Origin: Stappia sp. ES.058 | GTDB taxonomy: Bacteria; Pseudomonadota; Alphaproteobacteria; Rhizobiales; Stappiaceae | Reading direction: 5' to 3' | Length of the DNA stretch: 64,000 nucleotides | NCBI RefSeq assembly: GCF_900105595.1 | Contig: NZ_LT629784.1 | Location: forward strand, 1,178,001-1,242,000 | Part shown: positions 34,544 through 43,589 of the stretch, piece by piece | How the letters are laid out: every line of letters starts with the position of its first letter | Position numbering within the stretch: position 1 is the stretch's first letter | Notes under the pieces: model-generated | Seen by the model: only the letters and a program-made list of their open reading frames with translations | Told to the model about the DNA's origin: nothing | Databases searched by the model: none | Program-made: the position numbers and the translations under genes

Positions 34544-35524
34544 TCAGACGAACAGCGTGGCAACAGCGACAAGCGCGACGACTCCCGCCTGGACGATGCA
34601 GGCAAAGACCAGAGCCTTGAGGGAACGGGCGATATCTCCGGCCGTCGCGTCGCGGCGCCCGTCCGTATTCATATAGGGGTCGTCGACGCGGTAACCAGCG
34701 TAGGCGCGGGGCCCGGCAAGGGCGAGTCCCAGAACGGCGGCCATCGCCGCTTCCGGCCAGCCGGCGTTCGGGGAGCGGTGTTTTGGCGCGTCGCGGCGCA
34801 TGATCTGAAGGCTTTCGCCAATGCGCTTGCCAAAGAGCGGCGCGGAGAGGGCAAGCAGCAGACCGGAGAGGCGCGCGGCCGGAAGGTTGACCAGATCATC
34901 GAAACGGGCGGAAGCCCAGCCGAAGGCCCGGTGGCGGTCGGTCTTGTGCCCGATCATGGAATCGGCCGTGTTCACCGCCTTGTAGGCCAGCAGGCCGGGC
35001 AGGCCGAGCAGCAGGAACCAGAAGACGGGTGCGACCACGCCGTCGGCATGGTTTTCGGCGCAGGATTCGATTGCCGCACGCGCCACGCCGGCCTCATCGA
35101 GCTGTTCCGGGTCACGGCCGACGATCATCGCCACGGCCTTGCGTCCGCCCTCAAGTCCGCCCTGCGAGAGGCCGTCGCGCACGGCCGCGACGTGATCGTA
35201 GAGGCTCCTTTGCGCGATGAAGATCGCTCCGACGACAATGATGCCGATCTCGCCGAGGGGAAGCCCTCGAAAGATCACCTCCAGCAGCGCGCCGATCAGC
35301 AGTGCGCAGGCAATGAGGGCGATCAGGAAGATCGCGCCGTAGAGCTTGCGCCGGCTTTCCGAAGTGTCCGGCGTGTTGAAATCCTGATCGGCGATCTCGA
35401 TCACCTTCCCGAAAAGCACCACCGGATGCGGAACATGCCGCCAAAGCCAGGGCGGGTCGCCGACGAGTGAGTCGAGCAGAAGGGCAAGAAGCATCAGAAG
35501 AGCTGTGTCGGTAAAAAGCAGCAT
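34544..35524 (-). CDS. cobD: Adenosylcobinamide-phosphate synthase
   Basis: A 326-residue polytopic membrane enzyme (CobD/CbiB) that joins adenosylcobyric acid to the aminopropanol arm. Landmarks are LLLDSLVGDPPWLWRHVPHPVVLFGK at the start (shown in part), ESCAENHADGVVAP and TADSMIGHK near the middle. Six bases separate it from cobC, with which it forms a pathway pair. Length is normal. Confidence 0.95.
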   Translation of the reverse strand: MLLFTDTALLMLLALLLDSLVGDPPWLWRHVPHPVVLFGKVIEIADQDFNTPDTSESRRKLYGAIFLIALIACALLIGALLEVIFRGLPLGEIGIIVVGAIFIAQRSLYDHVAAVRDGLSQGGLEGGRKAVAMIVGRDPEQLDEAGVARAAIESCAENHADGVVAPVFWFLLLGLPGLLAYKAVNTADSMIGHKTDRHRAFGWASARFDDLVNLPAARLSGLLLALSAPLFGKRIGESLQIMRRDAPKHRSPNAGWPEAAMAAVLGLALAGPRAYAGYRVDDPYMNTDGRRDATAGDIARSLKALVFACIVQAGVVALVAVATLFV

Positions 35525-35530
35525 CGCCGC

Positions 35531-36541
35531 CTAACCTGCCACGGTTGAAAGGGCGTGGGCGAGCGCGTCGTCGAGACGCGCCAGCGGGTCCGCACCGCCC
35601 GGGAGACCGATTCTCAGCCATGTCGGGGCATAGTCGAAGGTGCGGGTCCAGATCTTCTGGCGGGCCAGTGCCTCATGCACGCCCGCCGCGTCGCGCGTGC
35701 CGGCGAGCACGTAGAGCGGCGTGCCGCCAAAGACGCTCAAGCCCCGCATCTGAAGCAGCAGCGTCAGATCGGCGGCCTCGTCGGCAAGCTGCGCGCACAT
35801 GGCGTTCTGCCAGGCGGTGTCGGCGAGCGCGCGGGTGCCGATCTCCAGCGCCGGACCCGAGACAGCCCAGCTTTCCAGCGAGGCGGCGAGCGCGTCCGTG
35901 ATCTCTCTCGGCCCGGCGGCAAACCCCAGCCGAAGGCCGGCCAGCCCGTAGAATTTGCCGAAGGAGCGCAACACGAGCGCGGCGACGCCCTCGAGATGCG
36001 GCAGGACGCTGGCTCCGGGCACGCAGTCGGCGAAGGCTTCGTCGACAATCAGCAGACCGCCGCGTTCCGCCATTGTCTCGGCGTGGTGGCGCAGGCTCTT
36101 CGGGTCGACCAGACGTCCGTCGGGATTGTTCGGATTGACGATGACGATCACGCGCGTATCGGGCGATGGTTCGAAATAAGGAGAGGTGATCTCGACAACC
36201 TTGCGTCCCGACCGGCGCCAGACATCCGCGTGGCTCGTATAGGTCGGGCCGACGATGGCGACATCGCCTGCCGGCAAAAGTCCGGGGAGGTGTGGCAGGA
36301 GTGCCTGTGTCCCCGGTGCGGCCACCAGCCCCAGCTGGTCCGGCACGCCATAGGCGGTGCGCGCGACGTCGAGCAGGCGGTTGTGGGCCGCGCGCGCGGG
36401 CAAGCGGGTCCAGGCGGCCGGCGTCGGGGCCATATCCAGCGGATAGGCATGGGGGTTGATGCCGGTGGAAAGATCCAGCCAGTCCTGTGCAAGCCCGCCA
36501 TGGCGCGCGATTGCCGCGCCGAGATCGCCACCGTGTTTCAT
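35531..36541 (-). CDS. cobC: Threonine-phosphate decarboxylase-type PLP enzyme
   Basis: A 336-residue class I/II aminotransferase-fold enzyme that makes the aminopropanol phosphate arm of cobalamin from threonine phosphate. Conserved parts are LDLSTGINPHAYP near the N-terminus, VNPNNPDGRLV and the PLP-binding SFGKFYGLAGLRLGF. In Pseudomonas denitrificans naming this gene is cobC; Salmonella CobD is the equivalent enzyme. It is the first gene of the minus-strand cobC-cobD-DUF938 group and is divergent from arsR. I find no B12 riboswitch upstream. Confidence 0.93.
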   Translation of the reverse strand: MKHGGDLGAAIARHGGLAQDWLDLSTGINPHAYPLDMAPTPAAWTRLPARAAHNRLLDVARTAYGVPDQLGLVAAPGTQALLPHLPGLLPAGDVAIVGPTYTSHADVWRRSGRKVVEITSPYFEPSPDTRVIVIVNPNNPDGRLVDPKSLRHHAETMAERGGLLIVDEAFADCVPGASVLPHLEGVAALVLRSFGKFYGLAGLRLGFAAGPREITDALAASLESWAVSGPALEIGTRALADTAWQNAMCAQLADEAADLTLLLQMRGLSVFGGTPLYVLAGTRDAAGVHEALARQKIWTRTFDYAPTWLRIGLPGGADPLARLDDALAHALSTVAG

Positions 36542-36647
36542 TGTGTTGCACAGGCTCCCGTATTCGTTGGGGCGGACGGTAAAGCGGCTTTGGTCTCATG
36601 CCAAGCGCGACAGTGTCAGTCACCCCTGCGGGTGCCGGAAAAAGGGA

Positions 36648-36681
36648 TTGCATATCGGTCGTTGTATCGATATATCATGAT
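36648..36681 (+). promoter_or_regulatory. arsR promoter with candidate ArsR operator
   Basis: TTGCAT (36648-36653) and TATATC (36671-36676) are 17 bases apart. Inverted repeats overlap them: ATATCG (36652-36657) with CGATAT (36668-36673), and the palindrome ATCATGAT (36674-36681). An ArsR dimer bound here would block polymerase. The predicted start is within one or two bases of ATG 36684, so the transcript may be leaderless; no ribosome site is seen. Confidence 0.55.
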
Positions 36682-36683
36682 TT

Positions 36684-37016
36684 ATGGATATAATTCAGTC
36701 ACTGGAAGCGCTGGCGGCGCTCGGTCAGAAAACGCGGCTCGAGGTGTTCCGCTTGCTTGTGAAGGCGGGTGCGGACGGGATGCACGCCGGCGAGATCGCA
36801 GAAGCGCTCAATGTGCGCCAGAACACCATGTCGGCCAATCTGGCGGTGCTCTTGCGCGCGGGCCTCATCCGCAACGAACGCGAAGGCCGGACTATCCGCT
36901 ATTTCGCCGATATGGAGGGCGTGCGGGGGCTTCTCGGTTTTCTTATGGAGGACTGTTGCGGAGGCAACCCGGAGATGTGCCAGCCGGTGCTTGACGCGCT
37001 TGCCTGCGAGTGTTGA
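36684..37016 (+). CDS. arsR: ArsR family arsenic-responsive repressor
   Basis: A 110-residue winged-helix repressor. The HTH spans MHAGEIAEALNVRQNTMSANLAVLLRAGLI (in part residues 32-61), followed by the wing REGRTIRYFAD. Likely metalloid ligands are in the C-terminal Cys-rich tail (EDCCGGNPEMC and ACEC), not in the classical ELCVCDL helix, so this is a subtype with a relocated As(III) site. It opens the ars operon, 28 bases before the first arsC. Confidence 0.9.
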   Translation: MDIIQSLEALAALGQKTRLEVFRLLVKAGADGMHAGEIAEALNVRQNTMSANLAVLLRAGLIRNEREGRTIRYFADMEGVRGLLGFLMEDCCGGNPEMCQPVLDALACEC

Positions 37017-37044
37017 ACGCAAAGCGACGAAAAGGGGATATGCG

Positions 37045-37560
37045 ATGACCGGTTCGGTTTACAACGTGCTGTTTTTGTGTACGGGAAACTCCGCCCGCTC
37101 GATTATGGCCGAAGCAATCATGAACAGGGTCGGGGCGGGAAAATTCCGCGCGTTCTCGGCCGGCTCGACGCCGAAGGGCGAGGTTCATCCCTTCACGCTC
37201 GACTTGTTGAAAAAGCTGGAATTCGACACCGGTTTCGCGCGCTCCAAGGCCTGGGACGAGTTCGCCGAAGAAGGTGCACCGCAGCTCGACTTCGTTTTCA
37301 CCGTCTGCGACAACGCCGCCGGCGAAAGCTGCCCGGTGTGGCCCGGCCAGCCGATGACCGCTCATTGGGGCGTGCCCGATCCGGTTGCGGCTGAAGGTAC
37401 GGAAGCCGAGCGCCGCTATGCGTTCGCCGATGCGTTCCGCATGCTGAATGCCCGAATTTCCGTGTTCGCCAGCCTTCCGGTCGAAAGCATTGACGGCTTG
37501 TCTTTGAAGAAAAGCCTCGATGATATCGGCCGCATGGACGACAAGGAGCCTGTGAAATGA
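37045..37560 (+). CDS. arsC: Arsenate reductase, LMW phosphatase (thioredoxin) type
   Basis: A 171-residue enzyme that reduces arsenate to arsenite. The phosphatase loop LCTGNSARS holds C12 and R18, and C88 and C96 (TVCDNAAGESCP) would complete the disulfide relay known from the thioredoxin-coupled type. AAGGGGA precedes ATG 37045. The stop overlaps the start of a second, unrelated arsenate reductase (ATGA at 37557). It differs from eukaryotic-like phosphatases by the added cysteines. Confidence 0.92.
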   Translation: MTGSVYNVLFLCTGNSARSIMAEAIMNRVGAGKFRAFSAGSTPKGEVHPFTLDLLKKLEFDTGFARSKAWDEFAEEGAPQLDFVFTVCDNAAGESCPVWPGQPMTAHWGVPDPVAAEGTEAERRYAFADAFRMLNARISVFASLPVESIDGLSLKKSLDDIGRMDDKEPVK

Positions 37561-37976
37561 CGATTGTGATCCATCACAATCCAGACTGCGGCACATCGCG
37601 CAACGTTCTGGCCGCGATCCGCGCCAGCGGCGCGGAGCCGGTGGTGATCGAGTATCTGAAGACCGGATGGACCCGCCCGCAGCTTCTGGCGCTGTTCGCC
37701 GCCGCCGACCTGACGCCGCGCACCGCCCTGCGCACGTCGAAGTCGCCGGCCGAAGACCTGGGACTGACCGACCCGGACGTGGACGACGAGACGATCCTGA
37801 CGGCAATGCTGGAGCATCCGGTGCTGGTCAACCGCCCGATCGTCGCCAGCCCGAAGGGCGTGCGGTTGTGCAGGCCTTCCGAAGCCGTGCTCGACCTGAT
37901 CGATGAGTCTGCGCTGGCCGATTTTCGCAAGGAAGACGGCACGCCGCTGGCGCATCCGGTTGCCCGTGAGGCCTGA
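37557..37976 (+). CDS. arsC: Arsenate reductase, glutaredoxin type
   Basis: A 139-residue ArsC of the thioredoxin-fold class, which uses glutathione and glutaredoxin. The active-site region [13 protein letters not shown] has C11 with the usual following residues, and the arginine pocket appears in [10 protein letters not shown]. It is translationally coupled to the preceding arsC, which belongs to another fold. Having both types side by side suggests different electron donors or arsenate levels. Confidence 0.93.
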   Translation: MTIVIHHNPDCGTSRNVLAAIRASGAEPVVIEYLKTGWTRPQLLALFAAADLTPRTALRTSKSPAEDLGLTDPDVDDETILTAMLEHPVLVNRPIVASPKGVRLCRPSEAVLDLIDESALADFRKEDGTPLAHPVAREA

Positions 37977-37977
37977 C

Positions 37978-38706
37978 ATGCACAAACCGATCTCTGCCGA
38001 GGACATGCCGGCGGTCGATCCGCAGGGGCTTTCGCCGGTCGACCATCGCTATCTGGCCGCCAGCGACGATCCGGGGCACGCGCCGCGCATCCTGTTGCTC
38101 TATGGATCGCTTCGCAAGCGTTCGTTTTCCCGGTTGGTCGCGGAGGAGGCGGAGCGGCTGTTGACATGGCACGGCTGCGAGACGCGGGTGTTCGATCCGC
38201 GCGGTCTCCCGCTTCCAGATGCAGAAGAGCCCGACCACCCCAAGGTCAGGGAATTGCGCGAGCTTGCCATGTGGTCGGAAGGCATGGTGTGGGTCTCGCC
38301 GGAGCGCCACGGCGCCATGACCGGCATCATGAAGGCGCAGATCGACTGGCTGCCGTTGTCGCTTGGCGGGGTGCGCCCGACACAGGGCAAGACACTGGCG
38401 GTGATGCAGGTCTGCGGCGGATCGCAAAGCTTCAACGCGGTGAACCAGATGCGCATTCTGGGTCGCTGGATGCGCATGGTCACGATTCCCAACCAGTCGT
38501 CCGTGCCCAAGGCCTTTACCGAATTCGGCGACGATGACCGCATGACGCCATCACCCTACTACAATCGCATCGTCGATGTGGTGGAGGAACTGGTGAAATT
38601 CACCTGGATGGTCCGCGGCCGCTCCGACTATCTGGTTGATCGGTACTCGGAACGCGTTGAAACCCGCGAAGCGCTGTCGGCGCGGGTGAACCAGCGCGCG
38701 ATCTGA
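37978..38706 (+). CDS. arsH: ArsH, NADPH-dependent FMN oxidoreductase
   Basis: A 242-residue flavoprotein linked to arsenic resistance; characterised ArsH enzymes oxidise trivalent organoarsenicals. Marks are [24 protein letters not shown] (FMN phosphate loop, in part), [22 protein letters not shown] and [20 protein letters not shown]. It begins one base after the stop of arsC and ends the operon. No arsB, ACR3 or arsP efflux gene follows; the next gene is convergent. Confidence 0.94.
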   Translation: MHKPISAEDMPAVDPQGLSPVDHRYLAASDDPGHAPRILLLYGSLRKRSFSRLVAEEAERLLTWHGCETRVFDPRGLPLPDAEEPDHPKVRELRELAMWSEGMVWVSPERHGAMTGIMKAQIDWLPLSLGGVRPTQGKTLAVMQVCGGSQSFNAVNQMRILGRWMRMVTIPNQSSVPKAFTEFGDDDRMTPSPYYNRIVDVVEELVKFTWMVRGRSDYLVDRYSERVETREALSARVNQRAI

Positions 38707-38757
38707 AGTGTGTCGGTTTCCGGATCGGTCACCGCATTGGTTTTTCTGACGGCGCGG

Positions 38758-40224
38758 TCATTGCGTTGCGGTGCGCGGGATCAGGATCGTTCCTCCGTGC
38801 AGGGTATCCACAGCCACGTAGTGGTTTGACAGCGCAACGGATTCGCCGTCTTGCGGTGTCCACCGAGCGTTCGGGTTGAAGTTGATCAGCACATCGAAAT
38901 CCCGCGCCTTGATGCGCGCGAGAAAATCCATGCCGGCGGGATCTCCGGTCCGGATGAAGGTCTTGAGGCTGAAGTAGTCGATCAGAAACGGTGTCTTTCC
39001 CGCGACGATGGCATAGGACGGATTTGTGGACGCAAGCAGGCCGTTGTCCGGTAGCCAGCGCGCAATCTCGGCCCGGATCTCGAAGACTGTCGGATTGTTG
39101 TCCGCGCGGATGGTCTTGAGCGGCGACGGCACGCCCGGCGTCCAGCAGGCAATGAGAATGAGGCTCAAGGTCGCAAACCCGCCTGCAAGGACCTGCCGTT
39201 CGATGCGCCGGCCCGAAAACGCCGTCCCGGCAAGCACCAGGCTGACGGCGTTGAGCGGTATCGCGTGATTTCCGGCGATACCGCGCGATGAGAATGTGAC
39301 GATGGTCACCAGGGTGACCATCACGAAGGTGAGGTGGAGGGGAGAGCGCCAGTGCGTGGGCGCATCGACGGTCCATTTCGCCAGGGCGAGCAGGAAACAA
39401 ACGCCAACGGCGGGATTGAAAAAGGCGAGTTCTTTCGCAAACCGCCGGAGCATGCCGGTCGCAAATGCCAGATCGGTGCCGCCGGTCGCGGTGGCCGCCA
39501 GCGACTGGATCATCCGGCCGTCGGACAGCGCGACGAAAGTCGCCGCGAAGACAGCGATCAAAAAGAGTGCGGCGATGGAAAAGATCGCTGCCGCCCGCCA
39601 TTGGCGCTGAAGCACCAGCGACAGGAATACGGCGGAAGGAGCATAGACCGTCGAGAACTTTGTATAAAACGCGAGAACGAAGAGCAAAAGCCCCAGCGCC
39701 TTGCCGACCGCGTCGCGGGTCGGGGAAGGATCTTTGCGGAGATAGAAGGTGAGGCCCCACAGACTGAGCGCGGCGGCCAGATAATCGCAGTTCAGGCCGG
39801 TGAGATACTGTTGGTAGAGCGACGTGCAGACCGTGATCGCGGCAAAGCCCCATGACAGGGCTCTCGGCACGCCATTCAGAACCAACAATCGCGCCATTGC
39901 CGCGATCATCAGCAGAACGCTCGCCTGCATCAGCAGAACGCCGGTCATCGTCGGGTTTCCGAAGAGGCGGATCAGACTGCCATGGATCATGAAAAACAGG
40001 GGCATGTAGCGCGTGCCGCCGTAGCCCATGTCGCCCAGCAGCGGGCGGTACAAGACGCCCTCGGCATAATCGACGGCCAGGCTCATCCAGACGCCGCTCG
40101 TGGCGGAATCGAATGTCCGTCCCGGCCAGTATTCCAGTGCGAGTTGACCTGCGGCAACGATCCCCAGGAGAAGCGTCACGTTCGTGGCAAGTCGCAAGGA
40201 GAGACAGGAGGATGGGTGCTGCAT
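38758..40224 (-). CDS. Polytopic membrane protein, GT-C glycosyltransferase-like
   Basis: A 488-residue protein with about ten to eleven hydrophobic segments and a soluble C-terminal 110 residues. The N-terminal loop with DSATSGVWMSLAVDYAEG and GDMGYGGTRYMPLFF resembles the first periplasmic loop of GT-C lipid-linked sugar transferases, but no family-specific motif is clear. GAGGCGG precedes ATG 40224. It lies between arsH (convergent) and tRNA-Cys. Function is not assigned; an O-mannosyl or arabinosyl-type transferase is only a guess. Confidence 0.6.
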   Translation of the reverse strand: MQHPSSCLSLRLATNVTLLLGIVAAGQLALEYWPGRTFDSATSGVWMSLAVDYAEGVLYRPLLGDMGYGGTRYMPLFFMIHGSLIRLFGNPTMTGVLLMQASVLLMIAAMARLLVLNGVPRALSWGFAAITVCTSLYQQYLTGLNCDYLAAALSLWGLTFYLRKDPSPTRDAVGKALGLLLFVLAFYTKFSTVYAPSAVFLSLVLQRQWRAAAIFSIAALFLIAVFAATFVALSDGRMIQSLAATATGGTDLAFATGMLRRFAKELAFFNPAVGVCFLLALAKWTVDAPTHWRSPLHLTFVMVTLVTIVTFSSRGIAGNHAIPLNAVSLVLAGTAFSGRRIERQVLAGGFATLSLILIACWTPGVPSPLKTIRADNNPTVFEIRAEIARWLPDNGLLASTNPSYAIVAGKTPFLIDYFSLKTFIRTGDPAGMDFLARIKARDFDVLINFNPNARWTPQDGESVALSNHYVAVDTLHGGTILIPRTATQ

Positions 40225-40338
40225 ATCCGCCTCGCAGGACCCCTCGAAATGATCGCCGGTCAGGGCGCTATCGCATCTGGGAAGCACACGGCCACGAGGC
40301 CGCTTCCAACGGCAGGATGAAATGCACGGGGAAAATTC

Positions 40339-40412
40339 TGGAGGCCTCGCCCGGAATCGAACCGGGGTGCACGGATTTGCAATCCGCTGCGTAACCACTC
40401 CGCCACGAGGCC
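40339..40412 (-). tRNA. tRNA-Cys (GCA)
   Basis: A 74-base cloverleaf on the minus strand with acceptor stem GGCCTCG/CGAGGCC, U discriminator and encoded CCA. The anticodon loop TTGCAAA gives GCA (Cys), and the T arm has GGTTCGATTCC. It lies between gabD and the polytopic membrane protein gene. Confidence 0.97.
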
Positions 40413-40569
40413 TTGATGCGTCTTTTCAGGGAGTTGCCCCGCGCTGTCAAGCGGGGACTGCGAGCGAATGCGCGTGGTGTGTGAATAACCGTCGGGCATC
40501 CGCGCGCGCCGGACCGCGATCCGATGCGCGCGGAGACAACATGTCGCGGGGCGGGCAAGTCCCGCCAGG

Positions 40570-42024
40570 CTAAAGCCCCAGTCCGCCGACGCAGGCGTAT
40601 TTGATGTTGAGGTAGTCGTCGACGCCGTATTTGGAGCCTTCGTTGCCGACACCGGACTCCTTCACGCCGCCAAAGGGTGCCACTTCCGTTGTGATCAGCC
40701 CTTCGTTCACTCCGATGAGGCCGTATTCGAGCGCTTCCATCACCCGGAACGCGCGGCCGAGGTCCTGGGTGTAGAAGTAGCAGGCAAGCCCGTATTCGGT
40801 ATCATTGGCCCGCGCGACGGCTTCATCTTCCGCTTCGAAGCGGAAAAGCGGGGCGAGGGGGCCGAAGGTCTCTTCCCGCGCGACCTTCATCTCGGATGTC
40901 ACATCGGCAACGAGCGTCGGCTGAAAAAAGCTGCCGCCATTGGCGTGGCGCTTGCCGCCGGTGATGACACGCCCGCCCTTGGAAACGGCATCCTGGATGT
41001 GGTCCTCGACCTTTTCGACCGCATTCATGTCGATCAGCGGCCCTTGGGTGGTCTTCTCCGCAAGCCCGTCGCCGACCTTCAGGTCATCGATTGCCGCGGC
41101 CAGTTTTTCGGCGAAGGCGTCATAGATCCCGTCTTGCACGTAAATGCGGTTTGCGCAGACGCATGTCTGGCCGGAATTGCGGAATTTCGAGACCATTGCA
41201 CCTTCTACCGCCGCATCGAGATCGGCATCGTCGAAGACGATGAAGGGGGCGTTGCCGCCAAGCTCCATCGAGATCTTCTTCATATGCGCCGACGCCTTGG
41301 AAGCAAGCTGCTTTCCAACCTCCGTCGAGCCGGTGAAGGTGATCTTGCGCAGCAGCGGATTCTCGCACATTTCCGCGGCGATGTCGGCTGCGGAGCCGGT
41401 CAGTACATTGATCACCCCGCGTGGAAATCCGACCTTTTCGGCGAGCGCGCCGAATGCGAGCGCCGAGTAGGGGGTCTGGCTTGCGGGTTTGATCACCATG
41501 GTGCAGCCGGCCGCAAGCGCCGCGCCCAGTTTGCGCGAGATCATCGAGTGGGGAAAATTCCAGGGCGTGATCGCGCCGGCAACGCCGACCGGCTCCTTCG
41601 TGACCAGAATTCGCTTGCCGCGCCAGGGCGAGGGAATGATGTCGCCATCGATGCGTTTCGCCTGTTCGGCGAAAAAGCGAACGTATTTGACGCCAAGCGC
41701 AATCTCGCCCTTGGCTTCCGCAAGCGGCTTGCCCATTTCGCTCGTCAGGATTTCGGCAAGCGCGTCCTGGTTCTCCATGATCGCGTCGCAGAGCGCATGC
41801 ATCAGGGTTCCGCGTTCCTCCGCAGTGGTCGCCTTCCAGTCCTGAAACGCAAGATAGGCGGTCTCGATGGCGCGCGCTGTTTCCGCGCGGCCGCACCGTG
41901 GCACGGTCCCTAGAATCCCTCCCGTTGCGGGGTTGTTGACCTCGATGGTCTCTCCGCTGTCGGCATGCGACCAAAGTCCGCCGATAAAGCAGGCCTGTTT
42001 GAAAAGCGGGTGCTCAGTGATCAT
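40570..42024 (-). CDS. gabD: NAD(P)-dependent succinate-semialdehyde dehydrogenase
   Basis: A 484-residue aldehyde dehydrogenase. Conserved parts are TPWNFPHSMISRKLGAAL, the general base E255 in MELGGNAPF and the catalytic C288 in SGQTCVC, with EEVAPFGGVKESG-type C-terminal text (here TEVAPFGGVKESG). Overall it is closest to GabD, which oxidises succinate semialdehyde to succinate, but related ALDHs act on other semialdehydes. GGGAGGACTTC precedes ATG 42024; longer in-frame starts are non-conserved. It is transcribed alone. The UTRA remnant upstream may be what is left of its regulator. Confidence 0.88.
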   Translation of the reverse strand: MITEHPLFKQACFIGGLWSHADSGETIEVNNPATGGILGTVPRCGRAETARAIETAYLAFQDWKATTAEERGTLMHALCDAIMENQDALAEILTSEMGKPLAEAKGEIALGVKYVRFFAEQAKRIDGDIIPSPWRGKRILVTKEPVGVAGAITPWNFPHSMISRKLGAALAAGCTMVIKPASQTPYSALAFGALAEKVGFPRGVINVLTGSAADIAAEMCENPLLRKITFTGSTEVGKQLASKASAHMKKISMELGGNAPFIVFDDADLDAAVEGAMVSKFRNSGQTCVCANRIYVQDGIYDAFAEKLAAAIDDLKVGDGLAEKTTQGPLIDMNAVEKVEDHIQDAVSKGGRVITGGKRHANGGSFFQPTLVADVTSEMKVAREETFGPLAPLFRFEAEDEAVARANDTEYGLACYFYTQDLGRAFRVMEALEYGLIGVNEGLITTEVAPFGGVKESGVGNEGSKYGVDDYLNIKYACVGGLGL

Positions 42025-42201
42025 GAAGTCCTCCCAGAACCGGGCCGCAGAAGAAACTGCCCGCGCCCCTATTGTTTTCGGTCTTGTTTCACCGGGACCT
42101 GCGCCCTCCGGTCCGTGCGAGAATCCGAGGCATGAGGTCATAGGCCAGTGGGTCCGAACGCTGTTCGGCCGGGCGCAACACTTTCGGTTTGCAGCGTCGG
42201 C

Positions 42202-42432
42202 TCATCGCGCCCGCAGGGACAGGCGAGTGTGCCGGACGTCCTCAAGTCCGGCCAGCAGCCTAACCGTATATGCGCCGCCCTGCGTGTTACAGATGGATCC
42301 CCGTCCCGTTACCATCGTTTCATCCAGATCATAGGCCAGACGATGGATCGCCAGCAATGGTGCTCCCCGGGATACCCCCAGCTCTGCAGCGTCATCGACC
42401 GGACGGCATTCGGCAATCCTGGACAAGATGTC
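42202..42432 (-). pseudogene. Remnant of a GntR/UTRA regulator
   Basis: About 75 residues in one frame (SRIAECRPVDDAAELGVSRG, then APLLAIHRLAYDLDE, GSICNTQGGAYTVRL) match the C-terminal half of the UTRA ligand domain of GntR/HutC regulators. An in-frame stop just upstream (42433-42435), with no HTH region beyond it, shows that the gene is broken. The rest of this 523-base gap, before and after the remnant, shows nothing that I can name. The remnant was probably a regulator of gabD or of the LDH2-type gene. Confidence 0.75.
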
Positions 42433-42547
42433 CTATACAAGAGATGAGGTGCGAGAGAAGTCCGATGCCATGTCAGCCTTGTTTACGGCCCACGCCCTGG
42501 ACGGCGCGGGCGGTGCAATGCGGGATTTCGATTCAGGGAAGGTCTTG

Positions 42548-43573
42548 ATGACGCAACCGGTGACACTGACGCTTGAAGAGGCGGATGCGCTTGTTCGCAA
42601 GGTTCTGGTGGCCTGCGATACGGCGCCGGACAACGCGGCAAGCGTTGCCCGGGCGCTTGTCGCCGCAGAGGCTGACGGACAGGGCGGGCACGGTCTTTCC
42701 CGTGTGCCCTCCTATGCCGCCCAGTCGCGGTGCGGCAAGGTCGACGGTCATGCCCGGCCGGTCGTGTCGCGTCCGACGCCCGCGCTGCTTCGCGTCGATG
42801 CGGGCTTCGGGTTTGCCTTTCCCGCCTTCGATGTCGCGATCGATGTCCTGCCGGAAATGGCGGCCGCATCCGGCATCGCGATGGCCGCGATTCGACGGTC
42901 CCACCATTTCGGGCAAGCGGGTGCGCACTGTGAAAGGCTGGCGGAGAAGGGCCTTGTCGCCTTCGTGTTCGGCAACACGCCGAAGGCCATAGCGCCCTGG
43001 GGCGGCAAGGCAGCGCTTTACGGCACCAACCCGATCGCATTCGCAGCGCCGATTGCCGCCGGGGTGCCTCCGCTTGTGATCGACCTTGCGGTATCGCGGG
43101 CCGCACGAGGCAAGATCATGGCCGCGCAAAAGGCGGGCACGACGATCCCGGACGGCTGGGCGCTCGACAGGGACGGAAAGCCGACAACGGATCCGACCGC
43201 TGCTCTTGCCGGCACGATGATTCCCATTGGCGAGGCCAAGGGGGCGGCTCTCGCGCTTATGGTTGAGGTTATGGCGGCAGCCGTTGCCGGTGCGTGCCTG
43301 GCATTCGAGGCAACCAGCCTGCTCAATGCGGACGGCGCCCCACCCGACCTTGGCCAGACGATCATCGCCATCGACCCGGGGCCATCATCCGGTGGCGTCT
43401 ATGGCGAGCGCATGGCGGCGCTGGTTTCCGGGATCGAAGCGGAGGAGGGCGCGCGTATTCCCGGCACGCGTCGGCTGGAACGCCGGGCGCGTGCCGCGCG
43501 CGAGGGGATTGCCGTTTCGGCGCCGCTCTATCGGGAAGTCATGGATCTTGCGGGCGCGTCCCGACGGGACTGA
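42548..43573 (+). CDS. LDH2/malate-type NAD(P)-dependent oxidoreductase
   Basis: A 341-residue member of the malate/L-lactate/ureidoglycolate/sulfolactate dehydrogenase family, which oxidises or reduces a 2-oxo or 2-imino acid. Characteristic segments are ADGQGGHGLSRVPSYAAQ, RRSHHFGQAGAHCERLAEKG, NPIAFAAPI and the closing R-rich region IPGTRRLERRARA. ATG 42548 has AGGGAAGG upstream; an upstream in-frame start at 42428 adds 40 non-conserved residues. Exact substrate is unknown; piperideine-2-carboxylate or pyrroline-2-carboxylate reduction are possibilities within the family. Confidence 0.83.
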   Translation: MTQPVTLTLEEADALVRKVLVACDTAPDNAASVARALVAAEADGQGGHGLSRVPSYAAQSRCGKVDGHARPVVSRPTPALLRVDAGFGFAFPAFDVAIDVLPEMAAASGIAMAAIRRSHHFGQAGAHCERLAEKGLVAFVFGNTPKAIAPWGGKAALYGTNPIAFAAPIAAGVPPLVIDLAVSRAARGKIMAAQKAGTTIPDGWALDRDGKPTTDPTAALAGTMIPIGEAKGAALALMVEVMAAAVAGACLAFEATSLLNADGAPPDLGQTIIAIDPGPSSGGVYGERMAALVSGIEAEEGARIPGTRRLERRARAAREGIAVSAPLYREVMDLAGASRRD

Positions 43574-43589
43574 GCAGCGGTTGCCGCGT

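Noticed and set aside
36542..36651. Second cobalamin riboswitch upstream of cobC
   Set aside because: No B12 box or core sequence on the minus strand; only a short CACCC/GGGTG hairpin.
40437..40456. Terminator for gabD
   Set aside because: CCCCGC/GCGGGG stem is present but there is no T run on either side.
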